The translations under genes and the position numbers were made by a program. Source: Halosimplex amylolyticum (GTDB lineage Archaea; Halobacteriota; Halobacteria; Halobacteriales; Haloarculaceae). From it: a stretch of 64,000 nt of DNA. Positions 28,500 to 37,407 of the stretch are shown here, in pieces. Below the pieces are notes generated by a model. The model did not search any database and had not been told where the DNA came from. It saw only the letters and a list, made by a program, of their open reading frames with translations. Numbering within the stretch: position 1 is the stretch's first letter; the number at the start of each line of letters is the position of its first letter. The stretch lies in assembly GCF_051414035.1 (NCBI RefSeq), contig NZ_JBLKNW010000012.1:1-64000 (forward strand). The letters run 5' to 3'.

Positions 28500-29105
28500 A
28501 TGGCGCCCTCCACCCCGCTCGTCAGCCCGAGTCGTTACTTTCGCCGCCACGACCGTCCCTCGCTGACCGTCGCTACTGGGGTCGTCTTCGCCCAGGCGAT
28601 CGGAGTCTCCGTCGCGATGTGGCTGTTCCTCCAGCGCGTGATCGCACACGTCGACGCCCCGCCCGAGGAGAAGGCGCGTGTCCAGGGCGCGCTGTTCGGT
28701 GTGCTCGTCGGCGTCTTCGTCGCCATCTTCGTCGGCTGGCTCCTCGTCGCCGCGATACTGCATCTCTTCGTCTGGCTCGCGGGCAGCCAGCGCGGGTTCG
28801 GAACGACACTCGCCGTCGCCGGCGAAGCCGAACTACCCGGGATCATCCTGCTGCCGCTGACTGCGGTCGGTCTGTTAACCCTGCTCGGGCAGGCCCCGTC
28901 GGAGCCCGCCGCGTTCACGGACTTCTTCGAGCGAGCGACCTCGTTCAGTTCGCCGGTGTTGCTCGCCTCGTCGCTCCTCGGGACGCTCTGGACGGCAGCC
29001 CTTCAGGGATTCGGGCTCGCCGAGGCCCACGACCTCCCGGTCGAGAAGATGCTCGCGCTGGCGTTCGTCGTCGGAATCGTCGGGTTCTTGCTGAACCTGA
29101 TCTGA
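28500..29105 (+). CDS. Yip1-family membrane protein
   Basis: The product has 201 residues with five membrane segments, starting with PSRYFRRHDRPSL, a head often seen in archaeal Yip1 proteins. GEAELPGIILLP is the usual loop before helix 3. Role unknown. The AAAACTTATCG box at about 28467-28477 places transcription just before the ATG. Confidence 0.85.
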   Translation: MAPSTPLVSPSRYFRRHDRPSLTVATGVVFAQAIGVSVAMWLFLQRVIAHVDAPPEEKARVQGALFGVLVGVFVAIFVGWLLVAAILHLFVWLAGSQRGFGTTLAVAGEAELPGIILLPLTAVGLLTLLGQAPSEPAAFTDFFERATSFSSPVLLASSLLGTLWTAALQGFGLAEAHDLPVEKMLALAFVVGIVGFLLNLI

Positions 29106-29141
29106 GGAGGCGCCCGGGCGGTCGAGAGAGCGCGTCCGCGG

Positions 29142-30119
29142 TCAGTCGTCGACGAGGCGGTCGACCGCTTCGTTGATGTCCGTCACCTGGTCGGTCTGGT
29201 CGTCGGCTTCCCGGGCGATCTCCGCGGTCGAGTCGGCGATCTCCTCGGCGGCGCCGGTGGACTGGTCGACCATCGACGCAACCTCCTCGGTGGAGGCGGC
29301 CTGCTGGTCGGTCGCGGCGGCGACCTCCTGGATCCCGTCGTTGACCTCTTCGACGGCCCGGTGGATGTCTTCGAGCACGCCGATGGCTTCCTCGACCATC
29401 TCGATGCCCTCCTCGATCTGCTCGTTCGACTCCTCGATGGTCTCGACGGCGTTTCGCGTGTCGTCCTGGATCCCCGAGACCATCGTCTCGATGGTCCCGG
29501 CCTGGCTCTGGGACTCCTCGGCGAGGCTCTTGACCTCGTCGGCGACGACGGCGAAGCCCTCGCCCGCCTCGCCGGCCCGCGCCGCCTCGATCGACGCGTT
29601 GAGCGCCAGCATGTTCGTCTGGTCCGCGATGTCGTTGATCACCTCGACGATGTCGTCGATCTCGCTCACGCCGTCCTGGATGGTCAACACGTCCTCGGCG
29701 ACGCTCTCGGACGCGCCGTGGATGTTCTCCATCGCCGCCGAGATGTCCGCCGCCGACTCCTGGCCCTCCTCGGCGAGTTCGCGGGCCGTGGTGCTGGCCG
29801 AGGACACTTCCTCCGACGAGGAGGCGATCTCCTCGACGGCGGCGCTCAGGTTCGATACCTCGTTGGCGACCTGGGACATGCCCTCGTACTGCTCGGCGGC
29901 GTGTTCGCGGATCGCGTCTATCTCCCTGGCGATTTCGACCGAGGAGTCCTGCAACTCCGCGAGCGAGGTCTGTATCTCGCTGGCCGCCGCGGAGTCGTAC
30001 CCATCGTCGCGGTCGACCCCTTCCGCGATGTCGTCCTGAATGTCCCTGTCGATGTCTTCGTCGATGCCACCCTCGACGTCGAGCTCCGCCTGCGCCGCGG
30101 TCGTACCCTGGTCTACCAT
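29142..30119 (-). CDS. Soluble methyl-accepting transducer
   Basis: The product has 325 residues, almost entirely coiled coil, with the conserved hairpin tip IADQTNMLALNASIEAARAGE at about 165-185 that binds CheA and CheW. There is no membrane segment, HAMP or recognisable sensor domain; the first 45 residues are acidic and disordered. Glu/Gln-rich heptads flanking the tip are candidate methylation sites. It is probably a cytoplasmic Htr-type transducer relying on a partner or direct ligand. CTTTTTAGG about 30 nt upstream is the TATA box. No che genes nearby. Confidence 0.92.
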   Translation of the reverse strand: MVDQGTTAAQAELDVEGGIDEDIDRDIQDDIAEGVDRDDGYDSAAASEIQTSLAELQDSSVEIAREIDAIREHAAEQYEGMSQVANEVSNLSAAVEEIASSSEEVSSASTTARELAEEGQESAADISAAMENIHGASESVAEDVLTIQDGVSEIDDIVEVINDIADQTNMLALNASIEAARAGEAGEGFAVVADEVKSLAEESQSQAGTIETMVSGIQDDTRNAVETIEESNEQIEEGIEMVEEAIGVLEDIHRAVEEVNDGIQEVAAATDQQAASTEEVASMVDQSTGAAEEIADSTAEIAREADDQTDQVTDINEAVDRLVDD

Positions 30120-30193
30120 AGTACTCGGACCGCAGGAGTATCCCTCCTAAAAAGTACGCACCCGATTATTGAGCGTGAAAATGCGACGACCGC

Positions 30194-31699
30194 TCAGACG
30201 TCGTAGAGGGCGCCGAACTTCTCGGTCGCGTAGTCGAGGAAGTAGTCCGCGGTGAACGACTCGCCGGTCGCCTCGCGCACGAGGTCGTCGGTCTCGTAGC
30301 GACAGCCGTGGCGGTGAACGTGCTCCGTGAGCCACTCGTGGAGCGGGTCGAACTCGCCGGCGCGGACCTTCCCGTCGAGGTCCGCGATCTCGTCCTCGGC
30401 GCTGGCGTACAGCTGCGAGGCGAGCACGCTCCCGAGCGAGTAGGTGGGGAAGTACCCGAGCGAGCCGTGCGTCCAGTGGATGTCCTGCAGACAGCCCTCG
30501 CTGTCGGTCTCGGGGCGCACGCCGAGGTACTCCTCCATCTTGTCGTTCCACACCTGGGGCACCTCCGCGACGTCGAGATCGCCCGAGATCAGGTCGCGTT
30601 CGATCTCGAAGCGGAGGATGATGTGCATGTGGTAGGTCAGCTCGTCGGCCTCCACCCGGATGAGGTTGTCCGGGTAGATCTGGTTGGCCGCCTCGTAGAA
30701 CTCCCGGGGCGTCGCGTCGACGCCCAGCGTCTCGTTCACGGTGTCTGCGAAGTGCTCCCAGAACGGCAGCGACCGGCCGACGTGGTTCTCCCAGAGCCGG
30801 GACTGGGATTCGTGGACCGAGAGGTCACGCGACTCCCCCAGTGGCGTCCCGTAGTGCTCGTCGGGCAGTCCGAGCGTGTAGGTGGCGTGGCCGAACTCGT
30901 GGATGGTCGAGCCGATGGCGCCCATCGGGTCCGCGGGGTCGAAGCGAGTGGTCACCCGCGCGTCGAACTGTGTCCCCGTCGAGAACGGGTGCGCGGCGGT
31001 GTCGAGCCGCCCGCGGTCCCAGTCGTAGCCGAGCGTGTCCAGCGCGGCCCGCACCGTCTCCTCCTGCGCCTCGGGGTCGTACTCCCCGCCCGCGAAGGGG
31101 TCGGCCAGGTCCGCGTCGCTGTCCTCGATCTCGTCGATGAGCGGGACGAGTTCGTCGCGCAGGCGCTCCAGCACGCGCTCGGCGGTGTCGAGGCCCAGGT
31201 AGGGTTCGTACTCCTCGAAGAGCACCTCGTAGGGGTCCCGGTCGGGGTCGATCGCCTCGGCGTACTGGCGTTTGAGGTCGATCATCTTCTCCAGCGTCGG
31301 CGCGAAGGCGTCGAAGTCGTCCTCGGCCTTGGCCTCCTCCCAGACGGGCAGCGCGTTCGAGGACGTCTCGGAGATCTCCGAGACCAGTTCCTCGGGGACG
31401 TTCACGGCGCGCTCGTGCTGGCGGCGGATCTCGCGGACGACCGCCCGCCGGCCGTCGTCGAGGTCCGCGTCGTCGAGTTCGTCGAGCCACTCGCCGACGC
31501 GGTCGTCGGTCAGTCGCTCGTGGGTGACGGCTGAGAGGGCGGCCGACTGCTTCGACCGGGCGGGCGTACCGCCCTCGGGCATCGTCACCTGCTGGTCCCA
31601 CCCCAGCACCGAGCCGACGTTGTTCAGGTACGTGAGCTGTTTGACGTGCTCCTCGAACTCCGCGTAGGGTTCGGGCGCTTCGGAGGGTTCGGTCGCCAT
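30194..31699 (-). CDS. Carboxypeptidase M32
   Basis: The 501-residue zinc metallopeptidase is all-helical. HEFGH in STIHEFGHATYT gives two zinc His and the catalytic Glu; the third ligand Glu lies in HESQSRLWEN. DPMGAIGSTIHE and HWTHGSLGYFPTYSLGS are family-typical. It removes C-terminal residues in the cytoplasm. ATG 31699 gives the usual family length, and the large upstream frame extension crosses repeat DNA and is rejected. A T5 tract upstream on the other strand is part of the repeat region. Confidence 0.94.
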   Translation of the reverse strand: MATEPSEAPEPYAEFEEHVKQLTYLNNVGSVLGWDQQVTMPEGGTPARSKQSAALSAVTHERLTDDRVGEWLDELDDADLDDGRRAVVREIRRQHERAVNVPEELVSEISETSSNALPVWEEAKAEDDFDAFAPTLEKMIDLKRQYAEAIDPDRDPYEVLFEEYEPYLGLDTAERVLERLRDELVPLIDEIEDSDADLADPFAGGEYDPEAQEETVRAALDTLGYDWDRGRLDTAAHPFSTGTQFDARVTTRFDPADPMGAIGSTIHEFGHATYTLGLPDEHYGTPLGESRDLSVHESQSRLWENHVGRSLPFWEHFADTVNETLGVDATPREFYEAANQIYPDNLIRVEADELTYHMHIILRFEIERDLISGDLDVAEVPQVWNDKMEEYLGVRPETDSEGCLQDIHWTHGSLGYFPTYSLGSVLASQLYASAEDEIADLDGKVRAGEFDPLHEWLTEHVHRHGCRYETDDLVREATGESFTADYFLDYATEKFGALYDV

Positions 31700-32259
31700 G
31701 GTCCTCGATTGCGCCCCATGGCGTATCAATGCCATCTTTTTGCGACCATCTTTTCGCCGGGGGTCGCGAGCACCGCGAGCGACCCCCGTCTGCTCACGGG
31801 CGGCGGGAGACGGCGATAGCGAGGGAGCGAAACTCCCTCGGACCGTTGGCGCGGCTGCGCCGCGCCAAGATGCCGTCTCCATCGAGGCGGTTGCACCGCT
31901 TCGCAGCGCCCGTTCGCACGGTCCGAGGGACCTCCGATCCCTCGCTAGCCAAAAACAGGGGTGAAAATGCGCGGCTCGTTCGCCTCGCTCACTCGCCGCG
32001 ATGAACCGCGCCTCACTTCGTCCTCGTGAGCGGAGCGAACGAGGGCACGGAAGTGCAAGATTTTCCGGCGTTCCGCGTCGGATGCTCAGTACTGGAGAAC
32101 GATGGAACACAGTGACGAGAGGCGTATCCAATATCTGTCAAAGATCGTCTGCGAGATATACGGTGTGTGCAGCATCGGGTACCATTATTGTTCGCAACGA
32201 TGGCTACTCCGAGGTCGAATTGGAATAGCTGAGATCGACAGTCGAGACCTCACCAGTGA
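31700..32259. repeat. Hairpin-rich non-coding region
   Basis: This holds at least six palindromes. Arms of 9 bp at 31759-31787 enclose GAGCACCGCGA. A 29-nt imperfect inverted repeat pairs 31818-31846 with 31918-31946 and contains its own inner stems. GGCGCGGC/GCCGCGCC lies at 31848-31866. The 31976-31993 arm pairs with 32026-32043, and CCTCGT/ACGAGG at 32022-32044 enclose GAGCGGAGCGA. A CGTCTGCTCACGGGCGG segment near 31787 recurs inverted near 53840. No gene is convincing. From about 32090 the DNA becomes AT-richer. Confidence 0.75.
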
Positions 32260-32877
32260 TCACCAATCAATTTGTGCAATGCCTCCAGCCAAGACCGATG
32301 CGACAGCGACCCCTTTTGAAATAACTGGTTCCGGTACGAATACACATGCCAAGTTTACCGCGCCGAGATAAGCACCGAACTCTTTCACGCCTGGTGATTG
32401 GTGACTGTCGAAAACAGATAGAGCGCTAAAGGGTCGCTGCGTCCCGCGCGCATCCTGTTGGAGCTGATCCAGGAAATTCCCCCGATGATCTTCCGCCTTC
32501 TCGACCACCTCCACGATATCATCGCGCGTTAGCTGTGACTGGGGGAAATATTCCGTGATGACTTCAGTCTCAATGTCGACAAATTCTTCATTTTCGAAGG
32601 ACATATCGCTATCCAAAAATTCAGGTGCTAAATCGATCACTTGCTGACTAAACCCAGACTGATCCGCTCGGTGGTAAGCTTCTCTCATCGAACGGATCCA
32701 GGCACCCCGAGCATGGGTAGGTATACCGACCTGCGACCGGTCTTCCATGACCGCCAGAGACGCGCCTGCAATATGCGTGTTTTCTAACAAAGAGCCACTA
32801 TCGAGGACGGCGCCTGCTTGGTTAACCTCCTGAGTGTCGTCAACTATCTGGGTGAATTCTTCGAATGGATCTTCCAT
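32260..32877 (-). CDS. Orphan protein on AT-rich DNA
   Basis: The product has 205 residues and composition unlike its neighbours: lower GC and AT-ending codons. It has no signal peptide. Residues 1-150 are soluble and acidic, and residues about 165-203 are hydrophobic, possibly one or two membrane segments (VNLACVFVPEPVISKGVAVASVLAGG). An inverted repeat (32931-32949) lies between the ACAAATAAG-type TATA region and the ATG. This suggests a recently acquired, self-regulated gene. I recognise no family; a membrane-active effector is one possibility but unproven. Confidence 0.65.
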   Translation of the reverse strand: MEDPFEEFTQIVDDTQEVNQAGAVLDSGSLLENTHIAGASLAVMEDRSQVGIPTHARGAWIRSMREAYHRADQSGFSQQVIDLAPEFLDSDMSFENEEFVDIETEVITEYFPQSQLTRDDIVEVVEKAEDHRGNFLDQLQQDARGTQRPFSALSVFDSHQSPGVKEFGAYLGAVNLACVFVPEPVISKGVAVASVLAGGIAQIDW

Positions 32878-32930
32878 TGTTGCAATTCCTTATCAATAAC
32901 TCCTTGTCTGATGACCTGTTCTTCCGTTCA

Positions 32931-32949
32931 ATTGCCTCCGATAGGCAAT
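32931..32949. promoter_or_regulatory. Inverted repeat, putative operator
   Basis: Perfect 7-bp arms ATTGCCT/AGGCAAT are separated by CCGAT. It sits about 55-70 nt before the ATG of the orphan gene and about 25 nt after a TATA-like TTATTTGTA on the minus strand, i.e. at the likely transcription start, where a repressor would act. Confidence 0.5.
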
Positions 32950-33096
32950 AGTAACACTAGAAAGTCAATACAAATAAGAATTTTCCAGGGATAACGTCGA
33001 GGTGAACGAAGACGTCGAATTCTATCGTTTCTTCCGGCGTTCAGTTCGGAGATACGAGTGAGCGGGCGCGCAGCCATCTCGCTCTGGTCGACTCAC

Positions 33097-33750
33097 TCAC
33101 AACTCGAACTCCAGCACGTCGCCTTCCTCGACGTCGCGCTCGGTCGTCCACCCCTTGTTCACTTCCAGCACGTACTGGCCGCGGCCGGGATAGGTCTGGT
33201 CCTCGCCGTCCTCGTCGGGGCCGGGCGCGGGCGCGTGATGGATGCGCGTGATCTCCCCCTCGTCGTCGGCGTAGACGATGTCGATGCCGAAGTCCATCTC
33301 ACGCATCACGTACGTGTGGTCGTCGACCTCCTCGTAAACGAACAGCATCCCACGGTCCTCCGGCAGGTCCTCGGTGTCGCTCAGTCCCGTGTACCGCAGG
33401 TCGCCCGTGTCGGCGATGGCCGCCGAGACCGACCCCAGCCGGTCGCCCTCCGGCGTCGTCACCCGGACCTCGGTGGTCTCGTAGCCCGGGAACAGCGGCG
33501 TCCCCGTGGACGTCGACCGGGTGGGTTCCGGCGTGGGCGTCGGTGACGGAGTCGGAGCCGGCGTCGGACTCTCCGTCGGCGTTTCGGTCGTCGTCGCTGG
33601 TGCAGTCGTCGTGGCCTGTCCGGGACCGTCCGCCGTTTCGGCGGTCGTCGCGGCGCCCGGGCCGGCGTCGCCGTCTGACTCCGTCCCGTCCCCCAGACAG
33701 CCTCCGACTCCGGCGGCGGCACACGTGGCGAGAAACGCTCGACGTCGCAT
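33097..33750 (-). CDS. DUF192 lipoprotein
   Basis: The product has 217 residues. The N-terminus MRRRAFLATCAAAGVGGC has an Arg-rich head and a lipobox with Cys18, so it is exported (probably by Tat) and lipid-anchored. A Thr/Pro/Glu linker (residues about 30-80) precedes the DUF192 domain (about 90-215), with GLSDTEDLPEDRGMLFVYEE and the IHHAPAPGP segment. The function of DUF192 is not established. Upstream of ATG 33750 the frame stays open but overlaps the M20 gene. Confidence 0.88.
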   Translation of the reverse strand: MRRRAFLATCAAAGVGGCLGDGTESDGDAGPGAATTAETADGPGQATTTAPATTTETPTESPTPAPTPSPTPTPEPTRSTSTGTPLFPGYETTEVRVTTPEGDRLGSVSAAIADTGDLRYTGLSDTEDLPEDRGMLFVYEEVDDHTYVMREMDFGIDIVYADDEGEITRIHHAPAPGPDEDGEDQTYPGRGQYVLEVNKGWTTERDVEEGDVLEFEL

Positions 33751-33844
33751 ACCCGCCGGTAGGAGGTGTCGACTGATAAGAACGACGGGTCGGCCGGTTC
33801 TGCGACGCCGGAACCGACCTAGAGGCGATGTCGCCGACCGGCGC

Positions 33845-34984
33845 TCACCCGGTCCAGGACTCGGCGAGGCCCCGGTAGATCCCGTAACACCGCTCCAGTA
33901 CGGCGATCGAGACGCTCTCCGACGCGGTGTGTGCCTCGCCGGGTTCCGCCGGGCCGCAGACCACGCACGTCGTCCCGGCCGCGGCGAGCCACCCCGCGTC
34001 GGTGGCGTGGGGCTTGACGACGTGTTCGGGCGCTCCGTCGCCGGGCGTCTCCGCCCCGTCCGAATCCCCAGCGGCCTGCGCGTCGCGAGCGGCCGCCAGC
34101 ACCGCATCGGCGAATTCGGGGTCGTCACACGACATCGGCGGGAGATCCTGGTCGACGGTCCAGGTCACGCCCTCGACGGCTTCGGTGTGTTCGAGCGGCG
34201 CACGCTCGCCGGGCACCGTCCGCTCGTCGACGGTCACCTCGCAGCGCTCGGGGATGACGTTCCAGGCCGATCCGCCCTCGATCTCCGTGACGGCGACGCT
34301 TCCCGACACCTGGTGCCCCATGACCGCGGTCTCGGGGAACTCGAGATCGCGGACGACGTCGACGGCGTCGGTGGCGCGGTAGACCGCGTTCGCGCCGCTC
34401 TCGGGTTCGCTCGCGTGCGCGGCGCGCCCCTCGGCGACGAGCGTCGACCCGCGGCGGCCCTTGTGCGCGACGGCGACGTCGGTGACGCCGGGCGCGGAGT
34501 AGCCAGTCGACCCCTCGCCGACGACGGCGTAGTCGGGCGCGAACCCGCGGTCGATTGCCGCCCGCGCGCCCACGCCGCCGACTTCCTCGCCGACGAACGA
34601 CGCGAAGACCAGTTCCAGGTCCTCGGCGGGGTCGGCGTCGCGGAACGCACACAGCGCCGCGGCGACGGCGCCTTTCATGTCCGCGGTCCCGCGACCGCGG
34701 AGGCGGCCGTCGGACGCCCGGACGACGTAGCCGCCGTCGTCGGTGACCTGCGACTCGTCCGGCGGGACCACGTCGTGGTGACCGACGAGCGCGAGCGACG
34801 TCTCGCCGGTCCCCTTCCGGGTGACGACGTTCCCGCCCCGTCCCTCGTCGGCACCGGCGTCGTCGCGCGTCACGCTCGCGTCGGTGTGTTCGCGGAGCCA
34901 TTCCTCGACGAAATCGCCCGCTGCCTCCTCGCAATCGTGGCTCGGAATCGACGCGAGTTCGCGGGCGACGTCGGCCACCTCCAT
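33845..34984 (-). CDS. M20-family zinc hydrolase (ArgE/DapE type)
   Basis: The product has 379 residues. GHHDVV carries the first zinc ligand, ADMKG the bridging Asp, and GEEVGG the catalytic Glu pair. A dimerisation lid domain lies at about 175-285. HATDAGW near the C-terminus includes the last ligand region. It hydrolyses an amide bond of an acylated amino acid or dipeptide; ArgE, DapE or another peptidase role cannot be told apart by sequence alone. Not linked to arginine or lysine genes. Confidence 0.88.
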   Translation of the reverse strand: MEVADVARELASIPSHDCEEAAGDFVEEWLREHTDASVTRDDAGADEGRGGNVVTRKGTGETSLALVGHHDVVPPDESQVTDDGGYVVRASDGRLRGRGTADMKGAVAAALCAFRDADPAEDLELVFASFVGEEVGGVGARAAIDRGFAPDYAVVGEGSTGYSAPGVTDVAVAHKGRRGSTLVAEGRAAHASEPESGANAVYRATDAVDVVRDLEFPETAVMGHQVSGSVAVTEIEGGSAWNVIPERCEVTVDERTVPGERAPLEHTEAVEGVTWTVDQDLPPMSCDDPEFADAVLAAARDAQAAGDSDGAETPGDGAPEHVVKPHATDAGWLAAAGTTCVVCGPAEPGEAHTASESVSIAVLERCYGIYRGLAESWTG

Positions 34985-35224
34985 AGGTACGCCGTGGGGT
35001 GGCGCGGACTTCAACCCCCGCGGCGGTCGGGCACCGACGGGACGACGATGCCGTCTCGCCCCGACCCCGTCGATCCGGTCGCCGCGATCCCCCGCGCCGG
35101 CGTTCCGAGCACGTCGGGCCATCACGGCGTCGCTTTCGCCGGGCCCGCCACCCCTCGTCGTCGAGATCGCCAGATAGTTTCAACGAGACAACCTATCACG
35201 GACGTCTTTCAGTAAGCTTTACAT

Positions 35225-35256
35225 TACCACGCAACTCAATCAGAGTTGGGATGGTA
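35225..35256. promoter_or_regulatory. Extended dyad next to a TATA-like box
   Basis: Arms TACCA..CAACTC (35225-35229, 35232-35237) pair with GAGTTG..TGGTA (35243-35248, 35252-35256), 11 bp in total around a 5-nt centre. It starts 2-8 nt after TTTACATTA. It could be an operator at a transcription start or the first hairpin of an RNA. Confidence 0.5.
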
Positions 35257-35395
35257 GTGCGCGAGTCCACCGCATCACCCGGGACCGCGAAGCGGTCAGG
35301 GGGGGACTGGCGCGTTCGCTCCGTCGACGGGACGGGCGAACGCGTCGGTGATCGTATCCCGCTACCGCCGGCCCGGGGACCGCGCGGGCTCCGAA

Positions 35396-35490
35396 GCCAT
35401 TCCGAATCCACACCCATTCCGAACCCACTTCCGTTCCGAATCCGACCCACTCCGAATCCACACCCGCTCCGAACCTGACCCGTTCCGGAC
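35396..35490. repeat. Degenerate tandem repeat, about 17-bp unit
   Basis: Five to six units of the type CATTCCGAATCCACACC follow each other with substitutions and 1-2 nt length changes. The core TTCCGAA or CTCCGAA recurs at each. No spacers. It lies upstream of the DUF368 gene. Confidence 0.75.
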
Positions 35491-35640
35491 GCGGACCAGG
35501 TCCGGGCCCACCCCCGGACCTGTCGGTCGCCGGATCGGCTCCGCTTACATCGATCGGCCGCGGCCGTTCGAGGCCGGCCGGGGCCATTCGGTAGCCGACT
35601 CCACAAGAGACTTCCCGCCCATAGACGAACGTATCTATCA

Positions 35641-36663
35641 ATGACAACGGCCCCTGAGCGGGCGCGCGACGACGTGTCGCTCCGCGAGTCGATACCGCCG
35701 GTACGCCAGTGGGCGAAGACGTTCGTCGTCGGCCTGTTCATGGGCACCGCCGACGGGGTCCCCGGCGTCTCAGGCGGCACTATCGCCCTCATCGCCGGCG
35801 TTTACGAGCGCCTCATCGCCGCGATCACCGCCGTCACGCCCGGTCGCTTCGTCGACGGCGTTCGCGCGCTCACCCCGCTCGACGGCGGCGTCTCGCTCGA
35901 CCGCGCCGCCGCCGTCCTCGAAGAGGTCGACGGCTGGTTCCTGATCGCCTTGATCGGCGGCGTCGCGACCGCTGTCGTGTTAGTCGGGCAGGCCGTCGAG
36001 TGGGCCGACGAGCACTATCCAGTCCTCATGTTCGGTCTCTTCTTCGGGCTGATCGGCGCGTCGGCAGTTATCCTCCTCCGGGAGGTCGCGATCCGCACCC
36101 TCCCCGAGGCGGTCGCCGCTGTCGCCGGCGTGGCCGTCGCTTTCGTCGCCTCGGGATACTCGGAGGCGCTCCTCTCGGGGAGCGGCTTCCTCGTGATCTT
36201 CGTCGCCGGTGCGATCGCCGTCAGCGCGATGATCCTTCCGGGCCTCTCGGGGTCGCTCCTGCTCGTCATCCTCGGGCAGTACACCTTCATGTACGACCGT
36301 CTGGGGGCGTTCGTGGACGCCGTCGGCGCGCTCCTCACCGGGGGGCCGCTCTCCCGAGTGACGGGCCCGGGGGTCGACGTGGTCACGTTCATCTGCGGCG
36401 GTCTCGTCGGACTGTTCACTATCGCCCGCGTCATCCGCAAGGCCCTCGATGTCAACCGCGAGGTGACCTACGCGTTCCTCGTCGCGCTCGTCCTCGGGGC
36501 GCTCCGGGCGCCCATCACGACGCTGAGCGATCCCGTCGAGTACCCGTCGGTCGTCTGGAACACTGCGACGATACAGGCGTTCGCCGGCGCTGCCGTCGTC
36601 GGCGCCGTCTTCGTCTTCGTCCTCGACTGGTACGCCGTCGACATCGACCTCGACGCCGTCTGA
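35641..36663 (+). CDS. DUF368 polyprenyl-phosphate transporter family protein
   Basis: The 340-residue multi-pass membrane protein has the family signature GTADGVPGVSGGTIALIAGVYERLI in residues 36-60 and the second half-signature SAMILPGLSGSLLLVILGQY near 195-215, reflecting an inverted repeat of two helical halves. Bacterial DUF368 members (PopT) return undecaprenyl phosphate across the membrane. In a haloarchaeon the plausible substrate is dolichyl phosphate used for N-glycosylation; that is inference. CGTATCTATCA directly precedes the ATG. Monocistronic. Confidence 0.9.
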   Translation: MTTAPERARDDVSLRESIPPVRQWAKTFVVGLFMGTADGVPGVSGGTIALIAGVYERLIAAITAVTPGRFVDGVRALTPLDGGVSLDRAAAVLEEVDGWFLIALIGGVATAVVLVGQAVEWADEHYPVLMFGLFFGLIGASAVILLREVAIRTLPEAVAAVAGVAVAFVASGYSEALLSGSGFLVIFVAGAIAVSAMILPGLSGSLLLVILGQYTFMYDRLGAFVDAVGALLTGGPLSRVTGPGVDVVTFICGGLVGLFTIARVIRKALDVNREVTYAFLVALVLGALRAPITTLSDPVEYPSVVWNTATIQAFAGAAVVGAVFVFVLDWYAVDIDLDAV

Positions 36664-36765
36664 CCGGGCGAACCGGCGGCGCTGTCGAGCGCTCGCCTCG
36701 CTACCCGATCAAACGACAGTTTGATAGTCCGACAGGTTATCCCTCTTTCCCGGTGACTTCCGGCC

Positions 36766-37326
36766 ATGCGCACCGCATTCGCTGCCCTGGCGGCCCTCGT
36801 CCTCCTCGTCGGCTGTCAGGGGATCCTGGGAGAGCGACTCGTCGACGATCCAGCCGAACCCACGTACCCCGATGACACCGACGCGGTGTCCATCGAGTAC
36901 CGGAACGGTCTCTGCGATGGGAACTGTCCTTCGTTCTCTGTCGAGATCTGCGGGAACGGGACGGTGTTCTACACCGGGTTCGCGAACGTGAACGCGACCG
37001 GACTTCACCGCTACAGCGTCCCGCAGTCGAACGCGACCGCGGTGCTCAACGCCTCCTATCGCGCGGACTTCTTCGAGCTGAACGAGAGCTATCCCGCGCA
37101 GGCCGACGGCGTCTCCTCGCGGTGGACGCGAGTCTCTATCGGGAACAACTCGCACAGTATCCGGGACTACGGTTCATCGTGGGGAACGTCGCCGGAACGA
37201 CTCGGCGAGTTTCAGGCGACGCTTCTCGAACGGGCGGCCGTCGACCCGCTGATCCGCGGCGACAGTCGGGACGTCGACGACGAACGGTACGACGAACTGG
37301 AGGGGCGGAAGCCGTTCTGCGCATGA
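36766..37326 (+). CDS. Lipoprotein with DUF6438-like domain (first copy)
   Basis: The product has 186 residues. MRTAFAALAALVLLVGC is a signal peptide with lipobox Cys17. The mature part starts with an acidic linker, then VSIEYRNGLCDGNCPSFSVEICGNGTVFYTG, the CxxxCP-type pattern of DUF6438. N-glycosylation sequons are frequent. The next gene is a paralogue with the same Cys placement and C-terminal PFC. Function unknown; it is outside the cell and membrane-anchored. Confidence 0.82.
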   Translation: MRTAFAALAALVLLVGCQGILGERLVDDPAEPTYPDDTDAVSIEYRNGLCDGNCPSFSVEICGNGTVFYTGFANVNATGLHRYSVPQSNATAVLNASYRADFFELNESYPAQADGVSSRWTRVSIGNNSHSIRDYGSSWGTSPERLGEFQATLLERAAVDPLIRGDSRDVDDERYDELEGRKPFCA

Positions 37327-37407
37327 TGGTGAACGTCCGATGTCGGCGTCCGAACTGTTCCGGGCTGTCACTCACCGGTCGGTCGTTTCCGAGGGAGGGG
37401 TGACAGG

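Larger units (their letters stand above)
34985..35640. other. Intergenic region, 656 bp, with dyad and degenerate repeats
   Basis: No supported gene. It contains a TTTACATTA box near 35217, an extended dyad (35225-35256) and a degenerate repeat block (35396-35490). An open frame from ATG 35251 would encode a 75-residue Arg/Pro-rich peptide with poor coding character. A transcribed non-coding RNA from the 35217 promoter is possible. Confidence 0.45.

Noticed and set aside
31700..32131. N-terminal extension of the M32 carboxypeptidase to 645 residues
   Set aside because: The extension is encoded by hairpin repeats and breaks the normal family length; ATG 31699 gives a standard 501-residue enzyme.
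35396..35490. Possible CRISPR or integron-type repeat
   Set aside because: Units are degenerate, vary in length and have no spacers or associated integrase.
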